Positions 26,095-33,203 of a stretch of DNA of 64,000 bases are shown in pieces; the stretch's first letter is position 1, and each line of letters opens with the position of its first letter. The notes under the pieces are model-generated. The model was not told the origin of the DNA and searched no databases. It worked only from the letters and a program-made list of their open reading frames with translations. The stretch comes from Lentisalinibacter sp964427415 (GTDB lineage Bacteria; Pseudomonadota; Gammaproteobacteria; Steroidobacterales; Woeseiaceae), in assembly GCA_964427415.1 (NCBI GenBank), contig CAYRUH010000016.1, forward strand, positions 7,783 to 71,782, in the 5' to 3' direction. The position numbers were made by a program, and so were the translations under genes.

Positions 26095-27249
26095 TCAGAG
26101 GATGGCGGGCTCCCGCTCGCCGGGCGCATCCTGAGTGCTGCCGGTGGTACGGAAAGTCTCGCGCGCACCGTCGCCCTCGAGCAGCCGCACGAGTTCGGCC
26201 GCCTTGCGGCGGAACAGGATCTCCTCGCGCTTCATGCGCATGGCGCGTTCGAGGTGGGACAGCGCCCGCCGGTAGTCGCCGTCCGCTTCCGCCTGCTGCG
26301 CGAGCGCAAAGTAGTGGTAGGGATTGCTTTCGCGGACCCGCCGGATCTCTTCCAGCCACTGCTCGGCTTCGACGCCACGGCCCTGGCGGTGCAGCAGCAC
26401 CGCGAGATTATTGATGGCGGACGTATTGTCCCGGTCCAGCGCGAGGGCGTAGCGGAACACCTCCTCCGCACTGCCGACATCGCCGACGCGCTGATACAAC
26501 AGACCCAGGTTGGACCAGATGTCGCTCCAGCGGGGCGCCTCGCGGATGGCCGCGCGGAAATACACCCAGGCAGCGGCATAATCGCCTGCCGCCAGGCGGC
26601 CCGCACCCAGGTTGTTGTAGAACTGGCCTATCGCCTCGCCGTCGGTCAACATCCGGCGGCGCCCGCGGGGCTCTTCCGGGAAGGGGTAGAAGTCCATCAC
26701 GTAGTCGCCCCATCTGCGCAGGTGACCGTATACATTGACGTGGCGCGCGGCGAACAGGGTGTCACCCTCCATGTCCCACTGGGGCACCACCTCCACCTGC
26801 TGGAAGCGGGCGTCGAGGCCGAGCTCGCGGGCCATGGCCACGAACAGGATGGACAGGGAGAGGCAGTTGCCGGTCCGGCTGCGGAAGGTCTCCGCGGCGG
26901 TGCCGGTGCGGCGCGCGTCGTAGTCGATGCCGAGCAGACCGGGATGCAGGAGCAGGCGCGAAAGGGAGCGGACCTTGTGGGCGCGGAAGCGGCGGTCGTC
27001 GATGTGGGTCTCGAGGTAGCCGAGCATCTCCGGCGTCAGATTCAGGATCTCCTCGGCAGTGGGCGGCGGCTGCACGGCGGCGACCCGGCTGCGGTAAGGT
27101 TCAGGCAGGGTTTCAGGCCTGGGGTCGGGGCCCTGGGACGGCACCGCGGCACAGCCGGCGGCCAGCAGCACGACCGCCAGAGCGGCTGGCGCAATTGCAA
27201 ATGCCTTGATATTCGCGGTCCTGACGACCGGCGCCCCCGCTAATTTCAT
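26095..27249 (-). CDS. Transglutaminase-like plus TPR lipoprotein
   Basis: 384 residues. A lipoprotein signal (VVLLAAGC) is followed by a transglutaminase-like core with visible triad: RTGNCLSLSILFVAMARELG (Cys), FAARHVNVYG (His) and YVMDFYPF (Asp). The second half has at least three TPR repeats (YNNLGAGRLAAGDYAAAWVY, WSNLGLLYQRVGDVGSAEEV, INNLAVLLHRQGRGVEAEQW). It probably sits in the periplasm anchored to a membrane. ATG 27249 has GGAGGG five bases upstream and lies 14 bases after the stop of the sigma-54 activator, so the two form an operon. Substrate unknown. Confidence 0.85.
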   Translation of the reverse strand: MKLAGAPVVRTANIKAFAIAPAALAVVLLAAGCAAVPSQGPDPRPETLPEPYRSRVAAVQPPPTAEEILNLTPEMLGYLETHIDDRRFRAHKVRSLSRLLLHPGLLGIDYDARRTGTAAETFRSRTGNCLSLSILFVAMARELGLDARFQQVEVVPQWDMEGDTLFAARHVNVYGHLRRWGDYVMDFYPFPEEPRGRRRMLTDGEAIGQFYNNLGAGRLAAGDYAAAWVYFRAAIREAPRWSDIWSNLGLLYQRVGDVGSAEEVFRYALALDRDNTSAINNLAVLLHRQGRGVEAEQWLEEIRRVRESNPYHYFALAQQAEADGDYRRALSHLERAMRMKREEILFRRKAAELVRLLEGDGARETFRTTGSTQDAPGEREPAIL

Positions 27250-27263
27250 CGCTGCCCTCCGCG

Positions 27264-29084
27264 TCACGCCGTTCCCCGCCGTTCGGGCCGGCGGATGCCC
27301 ATGGCGCGCATGCGGTCGGTCAGCGTCGTCGGCCGCAGCCCCAGCAGATCGGCTGCGCCGCCGGGGCCCGAGACCTTCCATTCCGCATGCTCCAGCGCGG
27401 CGATCAGGTTCTCCCGCAGATGCTCCTTCATCTGCGCTTCCGTCAGGAAAGCGCACGGCGTCTCCTCCCGGGTCTGCTCCTCGCGTCGCCGCTCGCCGGA
27501 CGTGTCTCCTTCAGGCAGAGACAGATCCAGCCGCAGAACCTTACCTGCCGAGAGTATCACGGCCCGCTCGATCACGTTCTTGAGCTCACGCACGTTGCCG
27601 GGCCAGTCGTAGGCACGGATGGCCTCGACATGGGCGGTGCTCAGCGTCAGCGGATTGCGGCCGAATTCGAGGCAGGCCTGTTCCAGGAAATGCTGTGCGA
27701 TCTGCACCACGTCGTCGCCACGCCGGCGCAGCGGCGGCACTTCTATCGGGAACACGCCGAGCCGGTAAAACAGATCCTCGCGGAAGCGGCCCTGCTCCAC
27801 GTCCTGGCGCAGATCCCGGTTGCTTGCCGCGATCACACGCACATTCACGTTACGGGTAACATCGTCGCCCACCCGTTCGAACTCCCGCTCCTGTAGCACG
27901 CGCAGCAGCTTGCCCTGCAGCTCCACCGGAATCTCGCCCACTTCGTCCAGGAAGATGGTGCCGCCGTCGGCGAGCTGGAAGCGCCCGACCCGGTCCCGGT
28001 GGGCGCCCGTGAAAGCGCCTTTCACATGGCCGAAGAACTCGCTCTCGAACAGCTCTTCCGGGATGGTGGCGCAGTTCACCTTGACCAGTGGCGCGTCCGC
28101 GCGCGGGCTGCGCGCGTGAATGGCGCGCGCCACCAACTCCTTGCCGACGCCGGACTCGCCCTCTATGAGTACGTTCGCCGGCGTGCCGGCCACCGCCTCC
28201 AGCCGGCCCAGCATCGCCTTCAGCACCGGGCTCTCGCCGACGATGCGGCCGTAATTCATGGCCACGTTCACTTCTTCGCGGAGGTAATCGCGCTCGCGCT
28301 CCAGCTCCTCGCGCAGCCGGGCGTTCTCGGCCAGCGTCTCGCGCAGGGCGCGCTCGGCCCGGTTGCGCTCCGTGACGTCGGTGGAGGCTACCAGCAACTG
28401 CACGACGCTGCCCTTGGCATCCCGTTCGGAGACGCTGGACATGATGGTGTCGATCACCCGCCCGTCCCGGGTCACCATCTGCCGGTCGCGCCCGCTCACG
28501 TTGCCTTCGCTGATTACACGCTGCAGACGGCCGCCGCCGAGCTTGGAGCGGTAGGACTCGGAGAGGAAATCGAGGATGGAGCGGCCGAGCACTTCCTCGG
28601 CCCGGTAGCCCATGGTCTTCAGCCAGTGATCGCTCACCTGGGTGATGCAGCCCTCGGCATCCACGATGTGCAGCATGGCCGGCGTGGCCCGGTAGAGCTG
28701 ACGGTATTTGCGCTCCACCTTTCCCGAGTCGCCGAGTTCCTGGTAGACGACGACCGTGCGGATATAGCCGCTCTGGGGTTCCTGCTCGATGACGGCGCTC
28801 GAGACGAGGAAGACCTCCTCGCCGGACACGGAGAGGAACTCCACCGGTTCGTCCACGGCGCGGCCGGTGCGTCTGAGCTTCGGCAGTATCTCCCGTTCGA
28901 TGCGCGCGGCGCAGGAGACCGTGGTGAGATCCAGCGGCCGCCGCCCGACGAGGTCATCTCGTTCGTAGCCGAGGCGCTCGCAGAAGCGGTCAGTGACGTC
29001 GATGAATTTGCCCTCCTCGTCGAGGAGGGCACCCATGACCGGCACCCGTCGCAACAGCCGGTGATATCCCTGTGCTATGTCCAT
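27264..29084 (-). CDS. Sigma-54-dependent transcriptional activator with two PAS domains
   Basis: 606 residues: PAS about 10-115, PAS about 125-240, a short coiled linker, AAA+ domain about 280-510 with Walker A GESGVGKE (309-316), sigma-54 contact loop GAFTGA (356-361) and Walker B GGTIFLDE (374-381), and a Fis-type HTH at the C-terminus (GGAADLLGLRPTTLTDRMRA). No receiver domain, so it is likely ligand- or redox-controlled through the PAS domains. It would hydrolyse ATP to open promoters bound by sigma-54 holoenzyme. Its start codon is 11 bases from the first of three palindromes, so it may regulate itself. Confidence 0.95.
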   Translation of the reverse strand: MDIAQGYHRLLRRVPVMGALLDEEGKFIDVTDRFCERLGYERDDLVGRRPLDLTTVSCAARIEREILPKLRRTGRAVDEPVEFLSVSGEEVFLVSSAVIEQEPQSGYIRTVVVYQELGDSGKVERKYRQLYRATPAMLHIVDAEGCITQVSDHWLKTMGYRAEEVLGRSILDFLSESYRSKLGGGRLQRVISEGNVSGRDRQMVTRDGRVIDTIMSSVSERDAKGSVVQLLVASTDVTERNRAERALRETLAENARLREELERERDYLREEVNVAMNYGRIVGESPVLKAMLGRLEAVAGTPANVLIEGESGVGKELVARAIHARSPRADAPLVKVNCATIPEELFESEFFGHVKGAFTGAHRDRVGRFQLADGGTIFLDEVGEIPVELQGKLLRVLQEREFERVGDDVTRNVNVRVIAASNRDLRQDVEQGRFREDLFYRLGVFPIEVPPLRRRGDDVVQIAQHFLEQACLEFGRNPLTLSTAHVEAIRAYDWPGNVRELKNVIERAVILSAGKVLRLDLSLPEGDTSGERRREEQTREETPCAFLTEAQMKEHLRENLIAALEHAEWKVSGPGGAADLLGLRPTTLTDRMRAMGIRRPERRGTA

Positions 29085-29094
29085 GCATGGAATA

Positions 29095-29147
29095 TACGGA
29101 ATTCCGTAAAAAATATCACGGGATTTCGTAAATCACGGAATCCCGTG
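29095..29147. promoter_or_regulatory. Cluster of three palindromic sites, candidate enhancer for the adjacent activator
   Basis: Three copies of a 14-base motif: TACGGAATTCCGTA (29095-29108, a perfect palindrome), CACGGGATTTCGTA (29117-29130) and CACGGAATCCCGTG (29134-29147). Centres are 22 and 17 bases apart. They lie about 75-127 bases before the start expected from the sigma-54 promoter at 29195-29210, the usual place for upstream activator sites, and directly before the activator's own start codon. That this activator binds them is inferred from position and symmetry. Confidence 0.7.
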
Positions 29148-29169
29148 ATCGGCCTCAAGCACACTAAGT

Positions 29170-29182
29170 TACTGTTTTGATG
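29170..29182 (-). promoter_or_regulatory. Possible IHF site between enhancer and sigma-54 promoter
   Basis: On the minus strand CATCAAAACAGTA matches seven of the nine fixed positions of the IHF consensus WATCAANNNNTTR. It lies in the AT-rich stretch between the triple palindrome and the -24/-12 promoter, where IHF bending is typical of sigma-54 systems. The match is weak and may be chance. Confidence 0.3.
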
Positions 29183-29194
29183 AGGAAGTGCCAA

Positions 29195-29210
29195 TTGGCA
29201 CGGTCCGTGC
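29195..29210 (+). promoter_or_regulatory. Sigma-54 (-24/-12) promoter
   Basis: TTGGCACG GTCC GTGC fits the consensus YTGGCACG-N4-TTGC with one mismatch; the invariant GG (29197-29198) and GC (29209-29210) are exactly ten bases apart. Transcription should begin near 29222. The -24 element lies inside a perfect palindrome, GTGCCAATTGGCAC (29188-29201). It points rightward, away from the activator gene, into hairpin-rich DNA. Confidence 0.85.
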
Positions 29211-29221
29211 ATCAGAGATGG

Positions 29222-29480
29222 ACAAAGCCGGGCAGGCATCTTGCTTCCCGGCCGACGATGTGTTTCGAGGCGCCTGTGCCCGGCCGGTCATTCTTTCCCC
29301 CGCCGCCGGGCTTCGCGCGCCGACAAAAACCCCGGCGCGAAGCCGGGCTTGCAGGACCCGCGACGGGTCCGTCGGCACCCGTTCCCCCGCCGGTGCCGAC
29401 CATCAGGGGCCGGCGGGTGATCCGAGTCGGATGCCCCCCTGCTGAAACGACGGTTACACCTCCGGCCCCTGTTTTCTTCT
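29222..29480 (+). ncRNA. Candidate sigma-54-dependent structured small RNA
   Basis: About 260 bases from the predicted start to a terminator U-run, with no convincing protein. Predicted hairpins in order: GCCGGG/CCCGGC (29227-29232 with 29247-29252); a ten-base stem GGCTTCGCGC/GCGCGAAGCC (29309-29318 with 29335-29344) extended by three more pairs; GGACCC/GGGTCC (29354-29359 with 29365-29370); GTCGGCACC/GGTGCCGAC (29371-29379 with 29392-29400); and the terminator. C-rich single-stranded stretches occur at 29293-29301, 29381-29388 and 29434-29441. The layout, an enhancer-dependent activator gene next to a sigma-54-driven RNA, parallels luxO-qrr1. Its 3' end is antisense to the last codons of the PGPGW gene. 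An alternative is an untranslated leader, but no gene follows on this strand. Confidence 0.6.
29404..29480 (+). terminator. Rho-independent terminator of the candidate small RNA
   Basis: CAGGGGCCGG (29404-29413) pairs perfectly with CCGGCCCCTG (29462-29471), followed by TTTTCTTCT (29472-29480). The 48-base interior holds a smaller hairpin around ATCC/GGAT (29420-29432). The U-run is only on the + strand side, so it ends rightward transcription. The right arm and U-run lie inside the 3' end of the opposing PGPGW gene. Confidence 0.65.
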
Positions 29481-29771
29481 CCCGCCCTCCCCATCGGCGC
29501 CTCTGGCCTGCGCTGCGCTGCGCCGCCGGTTGGCGCGCAGCGCCCGGCCCGCGGAGGCCGTATTGCTGATACGCTGTCGTATATGGCGCAGCCAGCGCCG
29601 GGCCCAGGCGAATTCGATACTGAGGATGGCGAGGCCCAGTGGAATGACGATGAAGGCGGGCCCCGGCGTCACCAGCATCACGATGCCGGTGACCGCCACG
29701 GTGACGCCCACCACGAACACCACGATGCGCTTCGCGGCCTTGTAGGTGACTCTGGCGGCGGTCTTTATCAC
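29454..29771 (-). CDS. PGPGW-family transmembrane protein
   Basis: 105 residues. Two adjacent hydrophobic segments (IVVFVVGVTVAVTGIVMLV and AFIVIPLGLAILSIEFAWA) flank TPGPAFIVIPLG, the family's central motif (PGPxxxxxPLG). The rest is basic (RRWLRHIRQR). Start is GTG 29771 with GGGAG seven bases upstream. A small inner-membrane protein of unknown role; its 3' end overlaps, antisense, the terminator of the candidate small RNA. Confidence 0.85.
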   Translation of the reverse strand: MIKTAARVTYKAAKRIVVFVVGVTVAVTGIVMLVTPGPAFIVIPLGLAILSIEFAWARRWLRHIRQRISNTASAGRALRANRRRSAAQARGADGEGGRRKQGPEV

Positions 29772-29845
29772 AGGGGACTCCCGGCTCGCCGCAGGCAAGC
29801 GCGGATATTGTGCATCAACAGGCCTCCGGATTAACGTTGCGCCCC

Positions 29846-30343
29846 ATGGCAAGATTCATCCTGTTCACCGTCTGCCTTTTCCTCGCCGCCGTACCCGGAC
29901 GCGCCGGTATGCTCGAACTGCAGCAGGCTCTTGAGGGTTCCGGTGCCGCGCCGCTGCTCGGCAAGGAGGAGCCCGTGCGCTTCTTTCTGCGGCTCGTGGC
30001 CACCTGCGGCGACGACGAGAAACTCGCCTCGCTGGCCGTCTCCATCGCCGACACCCGGATCGCTCCGGACCCCGGCAGCCTGGACGAGGAACACAGTACC
30101 GAGCTAGCGCTGGCCGTCCCGCCACGCCAGCTGCAGGGCATCAACCGGCGCCTGCTCTGTTCAGACACCGAGGCCAGCGAAGGTTCCCTGAAACTGCTGC
30201 GTGGCGCGTTCAGCGCCACGGCCGCTGCGCGCTGCACCCACCCGGAACGGGGCTCGCGCATGCTCTACGCGAGCACCGACGTGGACGTCTCCTACTGGTG
30301 CCCGGGCGCGGATCAGTCGCCGGCGGCCGCCGCCGGCAGGTGA
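29846..30343 (+). CDS. Hypothetical secreted protein with four cysteines
   Basis: 165 residues. A signal peptide (FILFTVCLFLAAVPGRAG) is followed by a mature domain with four cysteines (VATCGDDE, RRLLCSD, AARCTHPE, SYWCPGA), so disulfides in the periplasm are plausible. I do not recognise a family. Its stop codon region overlaps the end of the opposing dienelactone hydrolase-like gene by 31 bases. Confidence 0.65.
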   Translation: MARFILFTVCLFLAAVPGRAGMLELQQALEGSGAAPLLGKEEPVRFFLRLVATCGDDEKLASLAVSIADTRIAPDPGSLDEEHSTELALAVPPRQLQGINRRLLCSDTEASEGSLKLLRGAFSATAAARCTHPERGSRMLYASTDVDVSYWCPGADQSPAAAAGR

Positions 30344-31245
30344 TCGGCAAGGAAGTCCAGGGTCAGCGCCCACGAATCCTCCGCCGCTTCCCGATCGAAA
30401 TTATTGCCCGTCGGATTGGCGAAAGCGTGTCCGACGCCCGGATAGATCCTCAGCGTCAGGTCCTTCTCCAGCTTCTCCATCGTCGAGCCGAAGGACTGCA
30501 CGGACTCCAGCCTGATCCCTGTATCTTCCTCGGCGAACAGGCCCAGCAGCGGCACCTCCAGCGGCGCCAGTACTTCCTCGTCCAGGATCACCTGGCCGTA
30601 GTAGATCACCGCCGCGTCCAGGCGCCCGGGGAACAGCAGCGCCGTGCGCAGCGACCAGTGACCGCCCAGACACCAGCCTACGGACGCCACACCTGGCGCG
30701 CCCACCTCCTGCAGGAAGGCGTAGGCCTGGCGCAGATTCTCCTCCGCCTGCGCCTGGTTCTCCAGCAATTCCATCATGAGCGTGCGGGCATCTGAAGGGG
30801 TGTCCGCCGTCCGGCCGCCATACAGATCGACCGCCAGCACCATAAAGCCTGCCGCGGCGAGGCGATCGGCCATGGCGCGGATATTGTCGTTCAGGCCCCA
30901 CCACTCGTGGATCATGATGACCGCTGGCAGGGGTTCCACCATGTCGCCGGGCGCGGCGAAGTAACCGCGCACCAGGCTACCGGCGACGTCGGCATAGGGC
31001 AGCTCCTCGCTCACCACGCCGCCGGGGGCCGCGCCCGCGGCACCGCTCGGCACGGCCTCGTCGCCCGCATGCTCCCGGGCCATGGCTTCGACGTTGTCAC
31101 GACTCATGGCGGCGACGGGCTCCTCAGCGGACGACGGGGAGGCTCCCGGGTCACCGCCGTCACCGCCGCACGCAGCGCTCATCAGAATGAGTCCTGCAAG
31201 GATGATCCGGGAGACGAACGAGATTTGACGCGCTGAAATAATCAT
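30313..31245 (-). CDS. Dienelactone hydrolase-family lipoprotein
   Basis: 310 residues. A lipobox LMSAAC anchors the protein. The alpha/beta-hydrolase domain shows the dienelactone hydrolase pattern: MIHEWWGLNDNIRAMADRLA (conserved Glu), the nucleophile elbow VGWCLGGHWS with Cys instead of Ser, the acid region LGLFAEEDTGI and GVGHAFANPTGNN with the catalytic His. An ester or lactone hydrolase in the periplasm is likely; the natural substrate is unknown. ATG 31245 is fixed by the signal peptide. Divergent from the KefC-type antiporter. Confidence 0.88.
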   Translation of the reverse strand: MIISARQISFVSRIILAGLILMSAACGGDGGDPGASPSSAEEPVAAMSRDNVEAMAREHAGDEAVPSGAAGAAPGGVVSEELPYADVAGSLVRGYFAAPGDMVEPLPAVIMIHEWWGLNDNIRAMADRLAAAGFMVLAVDLYGGRTADTPSDARTLMMELLENQAQAEENLRQAYAFLQEVGAPGVASVGWCLGGHWSLRTALLFPGRLDAAVIYYGQVILDEEVLAPLEVPLLGLFAEEDTGIRLESVQSFGSTMEKLEKDLTLRIYPGVGHAFANPTGNNFDREAAEDSWALTLDFLADHLPAAAAGD

Positions 31246-31357
31246 GCGCGAAGTGTAAACAAAAACGCGCCGTCTCGGCTTGTTGCGGGCGCTTATTGCC
31301 GGTCCGGGAGGCGGATGCCACACTAGCGCCACCGTCGGCCGTTCGGGAAAAGGGAAC

Positions 31358-33127
31358 TTGGGTTACCTGCACGAAGCGCTCGTCTACCTGATCACGGCCG
31401 TCATCGCGGTGCCGGTGGCGAAGAGACTCGGTTTCGGATCCGTACTCGGCTACCTCGTGGGCGGGCTGGTGATCGGCCCCTGGGCGCTCGGACTGATCTC
31501 CGAGGTCGACCACATCCTGCATTTCTCCGAACTCGGCGTCGTCTTCCTCCTGTTCGTGATCGGCCTGGAACTCCAGCCCTCCCGGCTGTGGGTATTGCGC
31601 CGCATGGTATTCGGCCTGGGCGCGGCGCAGGTGCTGGTGACGGGTGTCCTGATCGGCGGGCTGGCCTGGGCGGCCGGCATGCCCGCAGAGGCGGCCGTGG
31701 TCGCCGGCGGTGGCCTGGCGCTTTCCTCGACGGCGTTCGTGCTGCAGCTGCTGGCCGAGAAGGGGCAGCTGACGAGCCGCTTCGGTCGCTCGGCGTTCTC
31801 CATCCTGCTGTTCCAGGACCTCGCCGTAATCCCGATCCTCGCCGCCGTGCCGCTGCTGGCCACCACCGCGCCGGACGGCGGCACCGGAGCGGGCCGCTCG
31901 CTATTCGGCATCGCCGCGCTGCTGGCGCTGGTGTTCGGCGGCCGCTATCTGCTGCGCCCGATACTGCGCTGGGTGGCCGGCACCGGTATCGAGGAGCTGT
32001 TCACCGCGGTGGCGCTGCTGGTCGTGATCGGCTCGGCCACCCTGATGCAGGTGGCCGACCTGTCGATGGGGCTGGGAGCCTTCGTGGCCGGGATGCTGCT
32101 GGCCGATTCGGAGTATCGTCATCAGCTCGAAGCCGACATCGAGCCCTTCAAGGGCCTGCTGCTCGGGCTGTTCTTCATCGCGGTCGGTATGTCGGTGAAT
32201 CTCGGGCTGATCGCGTCGCGCCCCGCTGAGGTCTTCGGCATCGTCGTCGCCCTGCTGCTGGTCAAGGCGACGGTCATCTACGTGCTCGCCCGGCTGTTCG
32301 GCCTGGGCGACGACGAGCCTCGCTCGCTGGCGCTGGTGCTGCCCCAGGGCGGCGAGTTCGCGTTCGTCATTTTCACGGCCGCCGTGGGTGCCGGCGTGCT
32401 CGATCGCGGAACCTCCGAACTGCTGATCGTGGCCGTGATCCTCTCCATGGCTGTGACGCCGCTGCTCTACATCGCCAACGAGGCCTGGGGCCGACGCACG
32501 GCGCCGCCGGCAGGGCCGCAGCCGGAGTACGACCGGATGCCGACCCAGCACAACGAGATCCTCATCGCCGGTTTCGGCCGCGTGGGACAGATCGTCGGCC
32601 GCATCCTGCGCTCCCGCGGCATCCCGTTCACGGCGCTGGAAAACAGCCCCGAGCGACTGGACGCGGTGAGACGCTTCGGCAACGTCGTCCATTTCGGAGA
32701 TGCGTCACGGCCGGACCTGCTGAAGGCGGCCGGCATAGAGCACGCCCGCTTCTTCGTGCTGGCGTTCGGCGACGTGGACAAGTCCGTGAAGCTGGCCCGC
32801 TACGTGCGCCAGCACTATTCGAAAGTGACGATCCTGGCGCGCGCCAGGAACCGACTGCATGCCTACGCGCTCATGGACCTGGGCGTGCAGGTCGTCATCC
32901 GCGAGACCCTGCATTCGAGCCTGGCGATGAGCCAGCGCCTGCTGCGCGACTACGGCATCGGCGAGGAGGAGGCGGCCCGTATCGTGGAGATGTTCGCGGA
33001 ACACGACGAGCGCACGCTGCACCGCCAGCAAGCCGTGGCTCACGACATGGACCAGCTGGTGCAGACCACCCGGGACGCGGCCCGGGAGCTCGAGGCCCTG
33101 ATCCGTTCCGACCGGCGCGGCGAGTGA
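31358..33127 (+). CDS. CPA2 family monovalent cation:proton antiporter (KefB/KefC type) with TrkA-N domain
   Basis: 589 residues from TTG 31358, which gives the family N-terminus (GYLHEALVYLITAVIAVPV). About 12 membrane helices include GSVLGYLVGGLVIGP, LFVIGLELQPSRLW and LPQGGEFAFVIFTAA. The cytoplasmic end has a TrkA-N domain (LIAGFGRVGQIVGRILRSRG, FGDASRPDLLKAAGIEHA) that binds NAD(H) or similar. It probably exports K+ in exchange for protons. No ATG fits; an earlier in-frame TTG at 31280 would add 26 unrelated residues. No KefF/G partner gene is adjacent. Confidence 0.9.
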   Translation: MGYLHEALVYLITAVIAVPVAKRLGFGSVLGYLVGGLVIGPWALGLISEVDHILHFSELGVVFLLFVIGLELQPSRLWVLRRMVFGLGAAQVLVTGVLIGGLAWAAGMPAEAAVVAGGGLALSSTAFVLQLLAEKGQLTSRFGRSAFSILLFQDLAVIPILAAVPLLATTAPDGGTGAGRSLFGIAALLALVFGGRYLLRPILRWVAGTGIEELFTAVALLVVIGSATLMQVADLSMGLGAFVAGMLLADSEYRHQLEADIEPFKGLLLGLFFIAVGMSVNLGLIASRPAEVFGIVVALLLVKATVIYVLARLFGLGDDEPRSLALVLPQGGEFAFVIFTAAVGAGVLDRGTSELLIVAVILSMAVTPLLYIANEAWGRRTAPPAGPQPEYDRMPTQHNEILIAGFGRVGQIVGRILRSRGIPFTALENSPERLDAVRRFGNVVHFGDASRPDLLKAAGIEHARFFVLAFGDVDKSVKLARYVRQHYSKVTILARARNRLHAYALMDLGVQVVIRETLHSSLAMSQRLLRDYGIGEEEAARIVEMFAEHDERTLHRQQAVAHDMDQLVQTTRDAARELEALIRSDRRGE

Positions 33128-33158
33128 CGGACGACTGATCGACGCCTGAGCGGCGCTC

Positions 33159-33198
33159 GTCCGACGATCTGTCCGACAATCTGTCCGCCGACCCGTCC
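33159..33198. repeat. Short 12-base intergenic tandem repeat
   Basis: GTCCGACGATCT, GTCCGACAATCT and GTCCGCCGACCC follow each other at 33159-33194, then GTCC. The repeat lies just after the antiporter stop codon and before the end of the convergent PA2778-type gene. No hairpin with a U-run is seen. Confidence 0.6.
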
Positions 33199-33203
33199 TA
33201 CCA

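Noticed and set aside
29188..29201. Reverse-facing sigma-54 promoter from the palindrome GTGCCAATTGGCAC
   Set aside because: On the minus strand the GC doublet at the -12 position is missing (TC instead), so only the rightward promoter is supported.
29218..29445. 75-codon frame (MDKAGQASCF...) in the candidate small RNA region
   Set aside because: The ATG lies before the start expected from the -24/-12 promoter, there is no ribosome site, and the product is low complexity; the hairpins explain the sequence better.
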